Shown: positions 13,191-23,782 of the stretch, one piece after another
How the letters are laid out: every line of letters starts with the position of its first letter
Numbering within the stretch: position 1 is the first letter of the stretch
Origin: Gibbula magus
Taxonomy: Eukaryota > Mollusca > Gastropoda > Trochida > Trochidae
Assembly: GCA_936450465.1 (NCBI GenBank)
Contig: OW388290.1
Coordinates: forward strand, 28,695,457 to 28,759,456
DNA: 64,000 nucleotides
Direction of reading: 5' to 3'
The notes under the pieces: generated by a model
Seen by the model: the letters and a program-made list of their open reading frames with translations, nothing else
Databases searched by the model: none
What the model was told of the DNA's origin: nothing
Made by a program: the position numbers and the translations under genes

Positions 13191-13763
13191 ATACAACGGG
13201 TAGTGATCTCAGCAAGGTCATGTAATTGATAAATATTAATTAAGATATAGAATTATTTCAGGTAAATTTTTAAATTGACAATGCTACATGTCAATAAGTC
13301 ACAACTTTATAATGATAATCAGATAATCACTGACCACAAGCTGAAAAGGCTTATAATTACACCTATTGCAAATGGTTTTGCTACGATGTTTCTACTTCTA
13401 ACTACAACATGTTATTGAGATATTTTTACTATTAAGCATTATTTTGTTTAAACTATTTCCTAACTTTCTTCATTAATCTATTAAGATTGTCATTAATGCG
13501 CATCATATCACTGTAATTCTCAAATAACATTACCATATCCGTAATTACCGAAGCCGTCGACAATTTTCTCTTAACCTGTTGTTAAATGTCATTGTGGTAT
13601 TTATAACGTGAACATAAAAAGCGATAAAATTGGTCAAGTCCTTTCAAAATGTCAACCTGACATATACCTTCTAATTAGAACTATAAACACGTTTGTCATC
13701 CAGACGGGGTTTACTAAGAGACATGCCATATAGTTAGAACAAAATGCCAGATGAACGGGGAGA

Positions 13764-13858
13764 GAACGATGAACATGAATAATGCCAAATGAAAGCTGGC
13801 GATGATTCGAACTAAGCTAAGCACCACTTACCATTGGCATTATTCATGTTCATCGTTC
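13764..13858. repeat. Perfect 24-bp inverted repeat with 47-nt loop
   Basis: Arm 13764-13787 (GAACGATGAACATGAATAAT then GCCA) is exactly mirrored at 13835-13858. The loop is 47 nt. Flanks do not extend the pairing. It could be the end pair of a very short MITE or a structured transcript. There is no neighbouring gene. Confidence 0.7.
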
Positions 13859-13859
13859 A

Positions 13860-16035
13860 ACCTGAAATCTTGTTGACTAGTTATTCTCTAATTATTCTCA
13901 GTGTGTGAGATGTGGCTATGATACAATCAGACACCTTATTATTCTGATTAGTATCTACATGAAGTTAACATGCACATAATTATAATAGGATAAGGGTTTA
14001 AAGTGGAGTATAATTTCATTATTATCATTTAATTGAAGTCATAGAATATAGACTCACAAAAAAGTAATTACTTCATTTTTATAGTCTTATGAAGGTACGA
14101 ACATTATGAATTTGTGAGAAAGATAACCTTAAATATTTGTATTGTTTCGCACATTAACCAACACAGTGATTTTCAGCGTAAATAATCAAATAAGAAAAGG
14201 GATTTTTTAAGAACATTTGCCAGAAATAGCATCTGTATATCTATACATTCTTATGTGAAGAATATAATAATTCATGTTACTATACTATTGGAGACATGAT
14301 TTAAATGCTTTTAATATGAACAGTCAAGCATCTTTTTAGAACTCAAGCGGACAGAATTATTTAAACGAGTTTCTTTGCGTCATTAAGAGAAGACACGAGT
14401 TGGAGGTTTAAAGTTAAACTGAAACCGTATTCAGTTCAGTTCAGTTCAGTTCAGCTTCGTGTATATAAGACACTTTGTTTACAGAATTAGTTGGTAAAAG
14501 TTTCCCAAGATATTTGAGAAATGCCTGCCCTTGACATTTGGAGGGACTGACGCGTTTAATCATCGCAATACGGTATATATGATATGATTACCACGAATAG
14601 CACTTACAGTGATGGATGACGCGAGGTGAAGGTAATTCTAGGCCACTGTTAATTTGATTACGTTAGGACCTATTTGTCACCTACAATGCCCCAGAGAATA
14701 TGATACAGACGAATTCATTTAACAATTTCATACCATTTCCTCTGCGACAGATCCAAGTTATAACTTGTATCTGTACATATTGTTAATTTGTTTCAGCATA
14801 TACCTTAGAAACTCAATTTCATAACCTTTTTTGAAGACGTAATGACGTTTTGATAAAGTTCTATTAATTACGTAGTCCTCGAGCCTCGAGATAAATACAT
14901 AATTAATATAATAAAGAATCGTCACGACTTGGTTATTGCTTTTGTTACGCATAACATATATTTATTATAGCAATACAAACATGTTTCAGTACTTGAATGA
15001 TTGGATTCTGTGTTAATTAATAACTATAATCAAAACCAAACCGATGAACGAAAGTTTCCTTGAGAAGCGAGCCATTGCATTTGTGAGTCCTCTTATCATG
15101 GAATGAAACGATTAAAAAAAGGAAACAAAATCTAACCCCTAAATTTGTTAAACTGGTTCAATTGCTCCCCTCAGAATAAACAGCATTTTTGGTAAGAGTA
15201 AATCAACGTTTACCAAAAGGTCTAAAATGCTCACAGTTAAAATACTGCCACGTGTCCTCCCTCCCAGTTGCGGAATAATGCCATGTCTGTATGCTAAATC
15301 CTAAAGGTTTGCTATAGGCCTAACGTGCAGGCAAAATCAGCTCTATTGGTATTCAGTTGTTGCAATCACGAAATTTTGAAATTACATATAACAGCATAAT
15401 AAAACATGAAGTACATACAGCAGCTGATCGTTGCGCTTCACCAGAAACAACAGCTGTGTACGGATATCAGGGATACATGGAGATTCCGAGATGTATTATC
15501 AAACCCTAGACCGTGTGTCTGCATGGACGACACACACTAAAATTGTGACGTATATTTCATTAAGTTCGTTTATAACTCAAATATCCTGTAATATTGCCTT
15601 CGCTATGACTCGAGGACAACATTTCGGCAACAAATAAGCCATTGAATGTAGAATGTATTTGCTTGCTACCAAAACAATAGTATTTTAGCAACAAATGGGT
15701 TTTTAATTTCAAAAATCGATTTATTTATTTTTCATTTTAATCTTTTTGCATTTTCTTTCTTTATGAAATTTGTTTATTTAAGATTGTATTGCTGAACTAC
15801 AATATCGTTTAAGATTTGTCAGACGTTTTTTTCAGAAATCTGCATACAATTCCACTTATAATTGATGTAGAAATGAAACAGTTTAACGTAGTCAAGCAAC
15901 ATAAATCCTCCAATATGTGAATTACCAAGAGTTTAAAAGATAATTAACAAAAACAGTAATCCAATTTTCATTATTGCTATGATGCAATATGATATATCCG
16001 CATAATACTTAATTTTGAATGTTGGGTGGTGTTAC
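13860..16035. other. Intergenic DNA; one microsatellite
   Basis: AT-rich. The only clear structure is a (TTCAG)n run of five units at 14430-14454. Short open frames here lack splice or composition support. Confidence 0.45.
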
Positions 16036-16039
16036 TTAA

Positions 16040-16729
16040 CCCTTTTCCTCCCTGTGTTACCATGTGAGAACATGTGCTTTAAACCCTCGTAAAAACAATT
16101 AAATTATATTTTATTTTGACTGTATTGATGTTACCCACAACTTGGTAGGTCATACTAGTTTGTAACAACTTTTACTGTATAATGACGATGACTCAAAAAT
16201 GGGTTAAATCAGTTTTTTAGACGAAAACATATAACGGTTTATTCATTCGATTTGACATTTATGTACGTAAAATAAAAGAGTAGCAATAAGTGTTTAAAGT
16301 TGATTGTTCCCACATGGTAACATTGGGAGGAAGATCACACAAGTTATCAAAATGGGTAAATTTGACTAAAAGAATTAAACAATTAACAATATATCGGTCT
16401 AACGATTTATTTCAAGTTTATTCGAGTTAGTAGGGATTGCTTCTTGGTTCGTTGCTGGTTTTCGCTTTTTTCCCCTTTGAGGGTTACACTGGCTACGTGA
16501 CTTCGCTTTCTGGAACTATGTGCCGACCCTAAAGGAAAAATGAAATTATTACAGATGTTTTCATTGTATTGAAGCTTAATGATAAAATGTAACATTCTGG
16601 GGTTGTTGATTTTTATAAAATACAAAATACTGACAGTTGACATAACATGTACTGGTTGTCATAGCGTCCAGTATCTTTGCTAAGGAATCGTTCTCTCACA
16701 CACTCCTATCTCCCCTGGGTAGATGAGGG
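16040..16729 (-). mobile_element. piggyBac-like element relic with TTAA target sites
   Basis: The left end is TTAA-CCCTTTTCCTCCC (TTAA at 16036-16039) and the right end, read inward, is TTAA-CCCTCATCTACCC (TTAA at 16730-16733). The ends match at about 10 of the first 15 bases. TTAA duplication with CCC termini is the hallmark of the piggyBac superfamily. A subterminal inverted repeat pairs 16044-16070 with about 16307-16333 (both contain ACCATGTG and its complement). A minus-strand frame after a TTTCCTTTAG acceptor at about 16530 runs GSAHSSRKRSHVASVTLKGE to a stop at about 16405 and could be the basic tail of a degraded transposase. No transposase core is visible. Confidence 0.45.
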
Positions 16730-16739
16730 TTAATCGAGT

Positions 16740-17940
16740 GCGGCCAACTTTTGGCTTACCGAAAAGAGGCAAGAAAATACAAGACACAAAAAATGCAATA
16801 TAATAATTTCAAAAATAGATTGCCAGATGTATGCATGTATATGTCCAAATATGATCAATATTACGAGTAAAAAATTTATTAGAATAGTCAAAACAATTAC
16901 TTACCCATTTCTGTCAACTGCTTTGAACGAATAATAAAGATGCAAATATGGTGTTTTCTTTTAATTTAGACATTGTAAAACTTACCTTTTTTAATCATTT
17001 AGAAATGTAAGGCAGAATATACATTATAAACATTAACCCTCAGATGTAAACATGTATTGATTAACTCAAATGTTGATGAAATACATGGTTGAACATTACT
17101 TTGATGTGAAAACTGATACATGATTGAACGTGTTATTGATGCACACTTATAAATTCAACATGCATCGATTTGCCCATGCATACAGTTTACGCAGTCGAAC
17201 TGTCACAAATATTCAGCAAGCTATTGATGTTGCCTAAGAAGGTGGCGGGTATGTTAGAAATGGTGTACTTCCTCCAAATGCTCGTGATAGTCGAGATCAG
17301 GATAGCGATTTGTAGGGCAAGGCCTCTTTTCACAAAGATGATTAGTGAATTGTAGGTCACCAAGGTAAACTTAGTGCAGTGCTAAAGCAAGATAGTTACT
17401 CTTAGTAAAGGCTGCTTTCACTAGAAAATTAACATCAATGTTGACGTTGTTCTTGATCATCTTGGCCATCATGTGGCTGAGGGAGCCGATTTAAAGGTAC
17501 ATCCATTGTTTTGTTTGGGGTCACATGTGCCAAAAGTTATAAATTGTGTTATTTTATCGAGAAGTACTGACTTTTGCCGAAATTTGCCGTTTTGATGATA
17601 GTCGACTCAGTATACCGGCGATATAAAGGTAAAAGTATATATTTCTGATCGACAACCGGACAATGCACAGCGTGTGGCGCGCGTCAATTAGTCAAACGTA
17701 ATTTTCGAAACTTATTTACAACAGACAAAAGGACAACTTTTGAATAGGTCTTATAAGTACTGTGCATGTACATGGGGCGTGTAGTTTCGGTTTCTGCACA
17801 TGTATAATGATGTTGTTCGATTTTAATTGGAAAGTAGTAAATATGATATATTTGACGATGGGGATGAATATGCAAGTTAAGTGAAATTATTTCAACTGAA
17901 ATCAGTACATATGGTATGTTGGCACGTATTGAAGATACAT
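16740..17940. other. Intergenic DNA without recognised features
   Basis: No gene-like frame. A TTAACCCTCAGATG motif near 17034 resembles the piggyBac-like terminus above. I see nothing else. Confidence 0.35.
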
Positions 17941-17946
17941 ATATAG

Positions 17947-18094
17947 AGGATATTATATGAGTGTCTATGTCATACTAAGTTTACGACACGAGTGCCTGAA
18001 TATTAGTATTTCCCGAGCGAGAGCGAGGGATATACCGATATTCAGGCACGAGTGTCGTAAACATAGTATGGCATAGACACGAATATAATATTCT
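17947..18094. mobile_element. Long-arm palindromic MITE
   Basis: Left arm 17947-18003 (GGATATTATATGAGTGTCTA...GTTTACGACACGAGTGCCTG) is mirrored at 18038-18094 with few mismatches. The 34-nt centre contains CCCGAGCGAGAGCGAGGG. A half copy, consisting of the same centre plus one arm, lies at 62285-62358, so this is a dispersed family and not a chance palindrome. Confidence 0.75.
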
Positions 18095-18203
18095 GTTTAT
18101 TACCGAAGTCGTAAAATAAACGAAAACATGCTAAAATCCACTTTCAACCATAGGCTGGCGACCCGCCGTCACGCATTTAGAACGCAACGTCATAGACGAA
18201 ACG

Positions 18204-18231
18204 TGACGTCATATCATTGTTAATGACGTCA
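18204..18231. promoter_or_regulatory. Pair of perfect CRE octamers
   Basis: TGACGTCA occurs at 18204-18211 and again at 18224-18231, exactly 20 bp apart, in a GC-richer stretch 100 bp upstream of an open frame starting at 18334. TGACGTCA is the consensus site of CREB/ATF bZIP factors. Two sites about two helical turns apart suggest a promoter, but no validated gene follows, so the role is inferred. Confidence 0.35.
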
Positions 18232-18333
18232 CGTCACCATGACAAAGTGATATGTTGCCCTAGGGCATCGTATGAAAAATATGAACCCTGATATGATTGC
18301 CCTCGTAGGTAATAAATTTTGTTATGAAACACA

Positions 18334-18561
18334 ATGGAGGAAACGGCACTGCAAGCCCGAACCCATGAAGATATATCTCACAATTCTAGATCATTGTCGA
18401 CAGGAGAAACGCTGCTGCCTATCAACACTCGTAAGGAAGTTGATCAGAAATCCGCCCTACCTAAGCATTCTCTGGAGAACAAGGATCACAACATCATGGG
18501 AGGCTACCAAAGTCTTGTGAACCAACAAATACAACTGGTACCAGATACAAGAAGCGATTGA
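18334..18561 (+). CDS. Hypothetical short open frame, 75 aa
   Basis: The frame starts with MEETALQARTHEDISHNSRS and ends with QLVPDTRSD. The surrounding 18250-18950 block is clearly richer in G+C than its neighbours and ends with an AATAAA at about 18950, so it could be a single-exon transcript or the degraded body of a retroelement. The peptide is hydrophilic with no signal peptide, membrane segment or known motif. No homologue comes to mind. The neighbouring pair of CRE octamers is the only other support. Confidence 0.15.
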   Translation: MEETALQARTHEDISHNSRSLSTGETLLPINTRKEVDQKSALPKHSLENKDHNIMGGYQSLVNQQIQLVPDTRSD

Positions 18562-19213
18562 AGGGAACATCCTGCAGCAAACCGCGATCAAGACATCTTC
18601 CTATCATGTGCTTGTGACTCAAGTCATCTAGAACAAATCCACTGTCGGAGGCAAATCTGCGGAGCAACCCAAAAAATCCAAAGAGCATCCATTCATTCAC
18701 TCCTGTCGCAGCTTATCCGAGAGACCGATTACAATTAACATTTGTCAGCACAATCACAGTCCAACAACTTCAAATCCGCCGGTTTCAACAATTGGCCTCT
18801 CCTTCTACATGTACCTTCAATCACCATGGGTTCTGCATTTCACAACCTTCTTCTTCTTCACTGCGAGATTTTACGAGCGCTTTCCAGCAGAGCTGATTTC
18901 GCACTCGGTTTCACAACCAATCAACGGTAATTCTTGTATCTACAATTTCAATAAAGTAAATTGATCTTTATCATTTTACCAATTTGTATTATTTGTATTC
19001 TTCAATAATGCCTACATATTATTGTTTATTTAGCAAGCATGGTATACAATGAAGAATGGATTTGCAATACGTGTATTATCTTATACAATTTTAATCTCTC
19101 TAATTTAGTTACCTCACCATTATTTTCATTGCTATAAAAACAATTCTAAGATGTCTAGCGGTTAGAACAATCGAAAAAAAAGTACTTTATCAGAAAATAA
19201 AGGTATATTTTGT

Positions 19214-19510
19214 TTGATGACGTATCAATCGAATGACGTTCCCGCTGTTCCACGCCGCTCCCTCGTGATCAAGTGTGCCCATTGTAACGTAACGTCGATT
19301 CGCCTCAGCCGTCTGAACTCTTATATCGCAAACAATAAAGCGTGTACTCCTTTCCATGGTTTGCAACTTCTGCGGTCGGTTAAAATTAGCAGTGGGACAA
19401 TGAACATCAACTTTTATGATAGCAACAAACATTTGAATAAGACAAATTACGTTCCACCAAAACGCTCAGACTGGATCAAGCTCTACCCACAATTCTTTTT
19501 GGAATGTTAG
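19214..19510 (+). CDS. Hypothetical open frame, 98 aa, in a CpG-richer block
   Basis: The frame reads MMTYQSNDVPAVPRRS at its start and contains VIKCAHCNVTSIRLSRL, and ends PQFFLEC. The opposite strand is also open over 19190-19432, which is common in GC-rich DNA and lowers the value of either frame. The block contains several CpGs and could be a detached first exon or an old transposon piece. I do not recognise it. Confidence 0.12.
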   Translation: MMTYQSNDVPAVPRRSLVIKCAHCNVTSIRLSRLNSYIANNKACTPFHGLQLLRSVKISSGTMNINFYDSNKHLNKTNYVPPKRSDWIKLYPQFFLEC

Positions 19511-19673
19511 TCACGTGATCTTAGTCTATATTAGGGGGTTGGTTTTACACTTATAATAGTCGTCCGTTGGCCCTGTTCATGGATTATTAATATAAAGAAT
19601 GTAAACTTTAATTTTATTTCCAAATAATTGGTAACAGGATGTTACCTGTATCTGATGATTTGGCATCTTAGAA

Positions 19674-19847
19674 AAGAAATAAAGTTCGCTGTACCCCAAT
19701 GTGTTTTGTAATAAAGTATAGTTTTGCCCTGAACTATTATTACGTCAAAGCATTCGGACTAACGTCCTCGTGCTTTAACTATAATAATTCAGGGCAAAAC
19801 TATACTTTATTACAAAACACATTGGGGTACAGCGAACTTTATTTCTT
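19674..19847. repeat. Perfect 60-bp-arm hairpin
   Basis: 19674-19733 (AAGAAATAAAGTTCGCTGTA...TTTTGCCCTGAA) is exactly complementary to 19788-19847 with no mismatch. The 54-nt middle pairs further (TATTAT, AAAGCA/TGCTTT, GAC/GTC), so the whole 174 bp folds back. The arms contain no coding frame. It is either a very young fold-back MITE or a locus under selection for hairpin RNA. Perfect arms imply recent origin or gene conversion. Confidence 0.85.
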
Positions 19848-20044
19848 AAATAACATTGTGTTCTTTTTTACATTCCATGTGATGAAGGAGTGAGCATATA
19901 CCTCAAAACTTTGTGTATTTTCACACTGAATAAGTAGTTATCCAGAAAATCGGTTCGTAAGTTTGCTGTGTTTCGGGCATTTTAAAACAATATGTGGATA
20001 CATTATCGACAATATGTATCATTATGCATCATAATTGATGTATT

Positions 20045-20312
20045 TCTAGATCAAGAGGTCCGGGGTTCGAATCCCGCCAGGTGCACGGCAACTTTGTCTG
20101 TTCTACACGCAGTAAGGTTTGGGTGCAATGCTACATTGAATTTCAGCGTAGTACCACCCATGGTTCGCTAGTTCCAGCCGAAGTTCGCGGGTTTCACCGC
20201 AATACATAGCCACATGGTGTTGCGGGCTTTCTTCCTGCCATAATACTAGCAGCCGCCATATAATGTAAATACTCATGAAAGCGGCGTTAAACCTCAACTC
20301 ACCTCACTTCAC
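20045..20312 (+). mobile_element. tRNA-derived SINE, copy 1
   Basis: A pol III B box GGTTCGAATCC lies at 20064-20074 within a tRNA T-arm-like context (GTCCGGGGTTCGAATCCCGC). It is followed by a body (TTTGGGTGCAATGCTACATT...GCAGCCGCCATATAATG) and a tail of GCGGCGTTAAACC then repeated CTCAC units. The body is found reversed at 44149-44392. An A box is not obvious upstream, so the head is probably truncated or diverged. Confidence 0.7.
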
Positions 20313-20872
20313 TAGGCGATCATCTACTGTCTGTTTGTTTCCCTTGCATCGAGATTCAGTGCTACGCCAGTATGTTGTGCAAGCTAAGTGAAAGGGTTTG
20401 AAGTTTAATAAGCACATATGGTATTTTGGAACGTATTAAAACCAAATGAAATTTATAAAACATATCCAATATTCCTATAAAAGCAGCTGTAACACCCCTA
20501 TAGGGTTAAATTAGACCACTCCAGTGAGCTGCCACGCTTCAGTGATTGCCATTTTTAGACAATCTGGGTACTCGGGTAATTAAGCAATATGGGTTTTTAT
20601 TTCTCGGAAAATTAGGCGATGTTGGTATATGGAGCTGTAGAGAACAGGTCAAGTAGAATCGGAACTGTTCACGAAGCTTCCTGACAAATAATTTATAGAT
20701 GGTGGCATCTTTGCTCAATGATGTGAGGAAAATAATATGATAATAAAAGAATCATCAAAGAAAAATCATAGCTGCAATGTGTTCTATTGATATCTCTGCT
20801 CATGTGCTCATCTAACAAAACACATTAGATGTTAGAGATAATGTACAGCTACCTCGAGTACCAATAGCCAAG

Positions 20873-21216
20873 CTTTGAATGGACAGTAGCACGTTTTTTC
20901 GCTGAAATAAGTCGATAAAATGTATTTGAAAAATAATGTCACCAATAGTAAAAAAAAAGTTCTCTCTTCGGAAAATCAAGTTAAAAAATGAGTGTACATG
21001 GTTCCGTAAAGCCATGGCAATCGTTTTTGTCATTCGAAATAATAAAATGTGTTCACAATAAAATGGCTACCATGCACATTTTACCACTACGGATACTTGG
21101 TTTGTGTAATAAGATGTTTTATCATCTAACGTAAATATAAACGACATAAACTATCATTATAAATAGGAAATTTGAAAATAATAAATTTGCAATAAACGTG
21201 TTGCTGCCACTTTAAC
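20873..21216. mobile_element. MITE family M1, copy 1
   Basis: It starts with GGACAGTAGCACGTTTTTTC after CTTTGAAT and ends with GTGTTGCTGCCACTTTAAC, giving short inverted ends (GGCAGTAGCA / TGCTGCC). The interior (TCGGAAAATCAAGTTAAAAA, AAATAATAAAATGTGTTCAC) is shared with 26932-27304 and 54464-54824. Confidence 0.75.
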
Positions 21217-23782
21217 AATGCATATAATCCCACAACGCGGACTGCAAGATATTATTCCAATATTTGTATTAGTTCAGAGGTGTGTGGAACACAATGAAGA
21301 CATCATTCTTAGAGGAATGTCTGATGGCAGACTCGTAAGCGAGATCCAATGCTGAATCAATCTGAGCTGACAACACCAAGCTAAACAAGGCATTTAGCTG
21401 ACCTCAGTAATCACTCCCATCACCTCCCATCACCTCCAATCACCTCCCAACACTACACCATTTGGGATATACTCTTCTTGATGGGAAACTTGTGTCTCTG
21501 ATCTCAGCCCGCGTTACATATCATCGTAGAACTTTCACCTACAAGTGTGAAATAATCAAATAAAGAAACTGATTAATTTAATTTAGGCTATCAGTAATAT
21601 AGATATATTTTAATGATATTTGAGCATAAGTGATTTTAATGTTCAAGTAATTTCAGTAATAAATATACATCTACAGGTTAAAATAAGTTTTTGTTAAAAT
21701 CGATTTTCGTCACAGAATATTATATTATGGGTATTACATTTAGGGAATTATTTATGTACAGAGTATGTATATTTGTGTTTATTAACATTAGACGAGTTTT
21801 TTTTATCGGTTGTAATCGGGGTATAAACAATTGTTTATGTATTTGGAATAATATCAAATATGTTAAACATTGCTTATCTCTCCGCACTATGTAACATTTA
21901 CAGGCAGGTTATCATTGGGATACTGCGGTTGGGAGTAACCACTATTGGTGGTTAAATGACTGTTATGAACCATCACGTTGCTTTCACTTTTACTTTACTC
22001 AATGTACCATTCCTGGTAAAGAGAAGTTGTTGTTCTTTAGACAGAAAGATCGCGTGTGCTTGGTCATCTTACATGCAATTCTGGGTTTAAAACCCTTATA
22101 ATATCGAAGTATAGAACTAAATGTTAACAATGAAAGACCTGACTCTGTACATGACTTGAACCAGTCCCGTGTCACACGTAACACTTGTATCCTTGATTCT
22201 AAGGTAAGATCTGACTGCAGAGCAATAAACCTGGTAGACAGCCATGAATACCTAATGCTAGACATCTGCAGTTCATTCCTTGACATGATGTCATTCCTCT
22301 ACCATGTACTCCTATCCATCCTCCGTTCTCCTGATGCTATTGTCCCGTTTATTTCCCCCAAACCTGATCGTTAGACCGTAGTTGTGTTCCTGAAGGATAT
22401 TTTACACGTAAAGTGAAATTGATTGGGACTTCCTGTCCGAGTTACTGGTTTTTAAACACTAACTATACGATCCTAAACTCTTTTTACAACGTTTGGTACC
22501 ATATGGCTTCCGTTGGTTGGTTTTAAACATGACAATGTCAACCAGACACTGACAGATGCAATAATTATGCAAAATATTGGCGTAGTTCATTGGTTCCCAC
22601 TGTCTCGATACTTCAAGCTTAATGAGCATCATATATAACATAACATAGCATCAAATTAACTACGTTATACATAATATATAATTTATTTTGTTTTAATGAG
22701 ACATTCATGTTTGTGAGTGTGTACATATCCATTGAAATCGATAGCAAGAATTTCATTACTTTATGTAAAATACAAGATGTCCAAATGATTCGGTGATGCA
22801 TATACTTGAAAAGATCGATACACTGGTCAAAATGAGCTTATCGTATTAAAAAGGATTGATCCAGTCAAAACAAACTGATGTTTACTCTTTTCTATATCAT
22901 AGCATGGAGTTTGTTTGTACGTTTGTGGTAGATTCATATATTAGATAAAGTCATCAAGATAAAAATAATAACATTGACAGACTTTATACAGGGTGGGAAA
23001 GGTTTTCAAATACACCTCGAATATGTCGTCATGAGTCTTGTGGTAACATTTTATAGTTTGTTTCTTAACTTCCGCTTTAAATCTGTATCTCCTATAATGT
23101 AATCATGTCTCCTTAACAATTACGGTTTTTGAAATATACAAAACCGTAATTAAGTTTATGCCTTATGTTTTTCTGTCTACTTTTTTTATTTGGCTCTTGT
23201 TTTCATAACGGAATGCAATTTGCTAACACTTACCTACATGTAGAATCAAACAACAAGACAACCCAAGAATCAACGTGAAACACGAGCAAAATAATAAATT
23301 AATATGTGTGTAGGCTTTCGTCAAGGAGACAGTTGTCATTATGAATTATCAATGTTAATAATATGTTTGTTCGAACAGTGCTACGACAAGGAATTAATAT
23401 GACATCGTAAAGTTAATCTGGTGAAAAAAAGCGATAACATTTTCATGTTTGAATATATCGTAATAATTCATCACATAAATGTACATAGCTGTGTTAACAT
23501 CGCACTCCGACCTTGAACGTTGAGGGTGGAGATTCGTCGAAACGCCCAAAGGTAGTCAAAGAAAATGTATGTTCTTCACTTCTCTAAGAACGTATGTCTA
23601 CTTAATGTTAGTATACGCTAGTTCACTAGTGTCTTTGTGAATAATTAATCATTTCATCAATATCAATAACTTCCAAAGATCATCTGATTCATATGTGCAA
23701 TTATAATCTCTTCTTAATTTCATTTGATGTCTAAAATGTTTACTTATATGTAAATGTTTGCTCATACCTAGACTCCAGAAAG
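21217..23782. other. Intergenic DNA upstream of the SLC5 gene
   Basis: It holds an ATCACCTCCC short tandem repeat at about 21415-21460. A minus-strand frame at 21999-22286 (with ELQMSSIRYSWLSTRF and VTRDWFKSC) is moderately gene-like but has no partner exons, and I leave it unclassified. No clear promoter element for the transporter is visible. Confidence 0.35.

Noticed and set aside
20052..20084. tRNA 3' half as a real gene
   Set aside because: Only the T-arm and B box are present, joined to a SINE body that recurs at 44 kb.
22156..22374. Plus-strand 72-aa frame
   Set aside because: It overlaps an equally long minus-strand frame and neither has splice or motif support.
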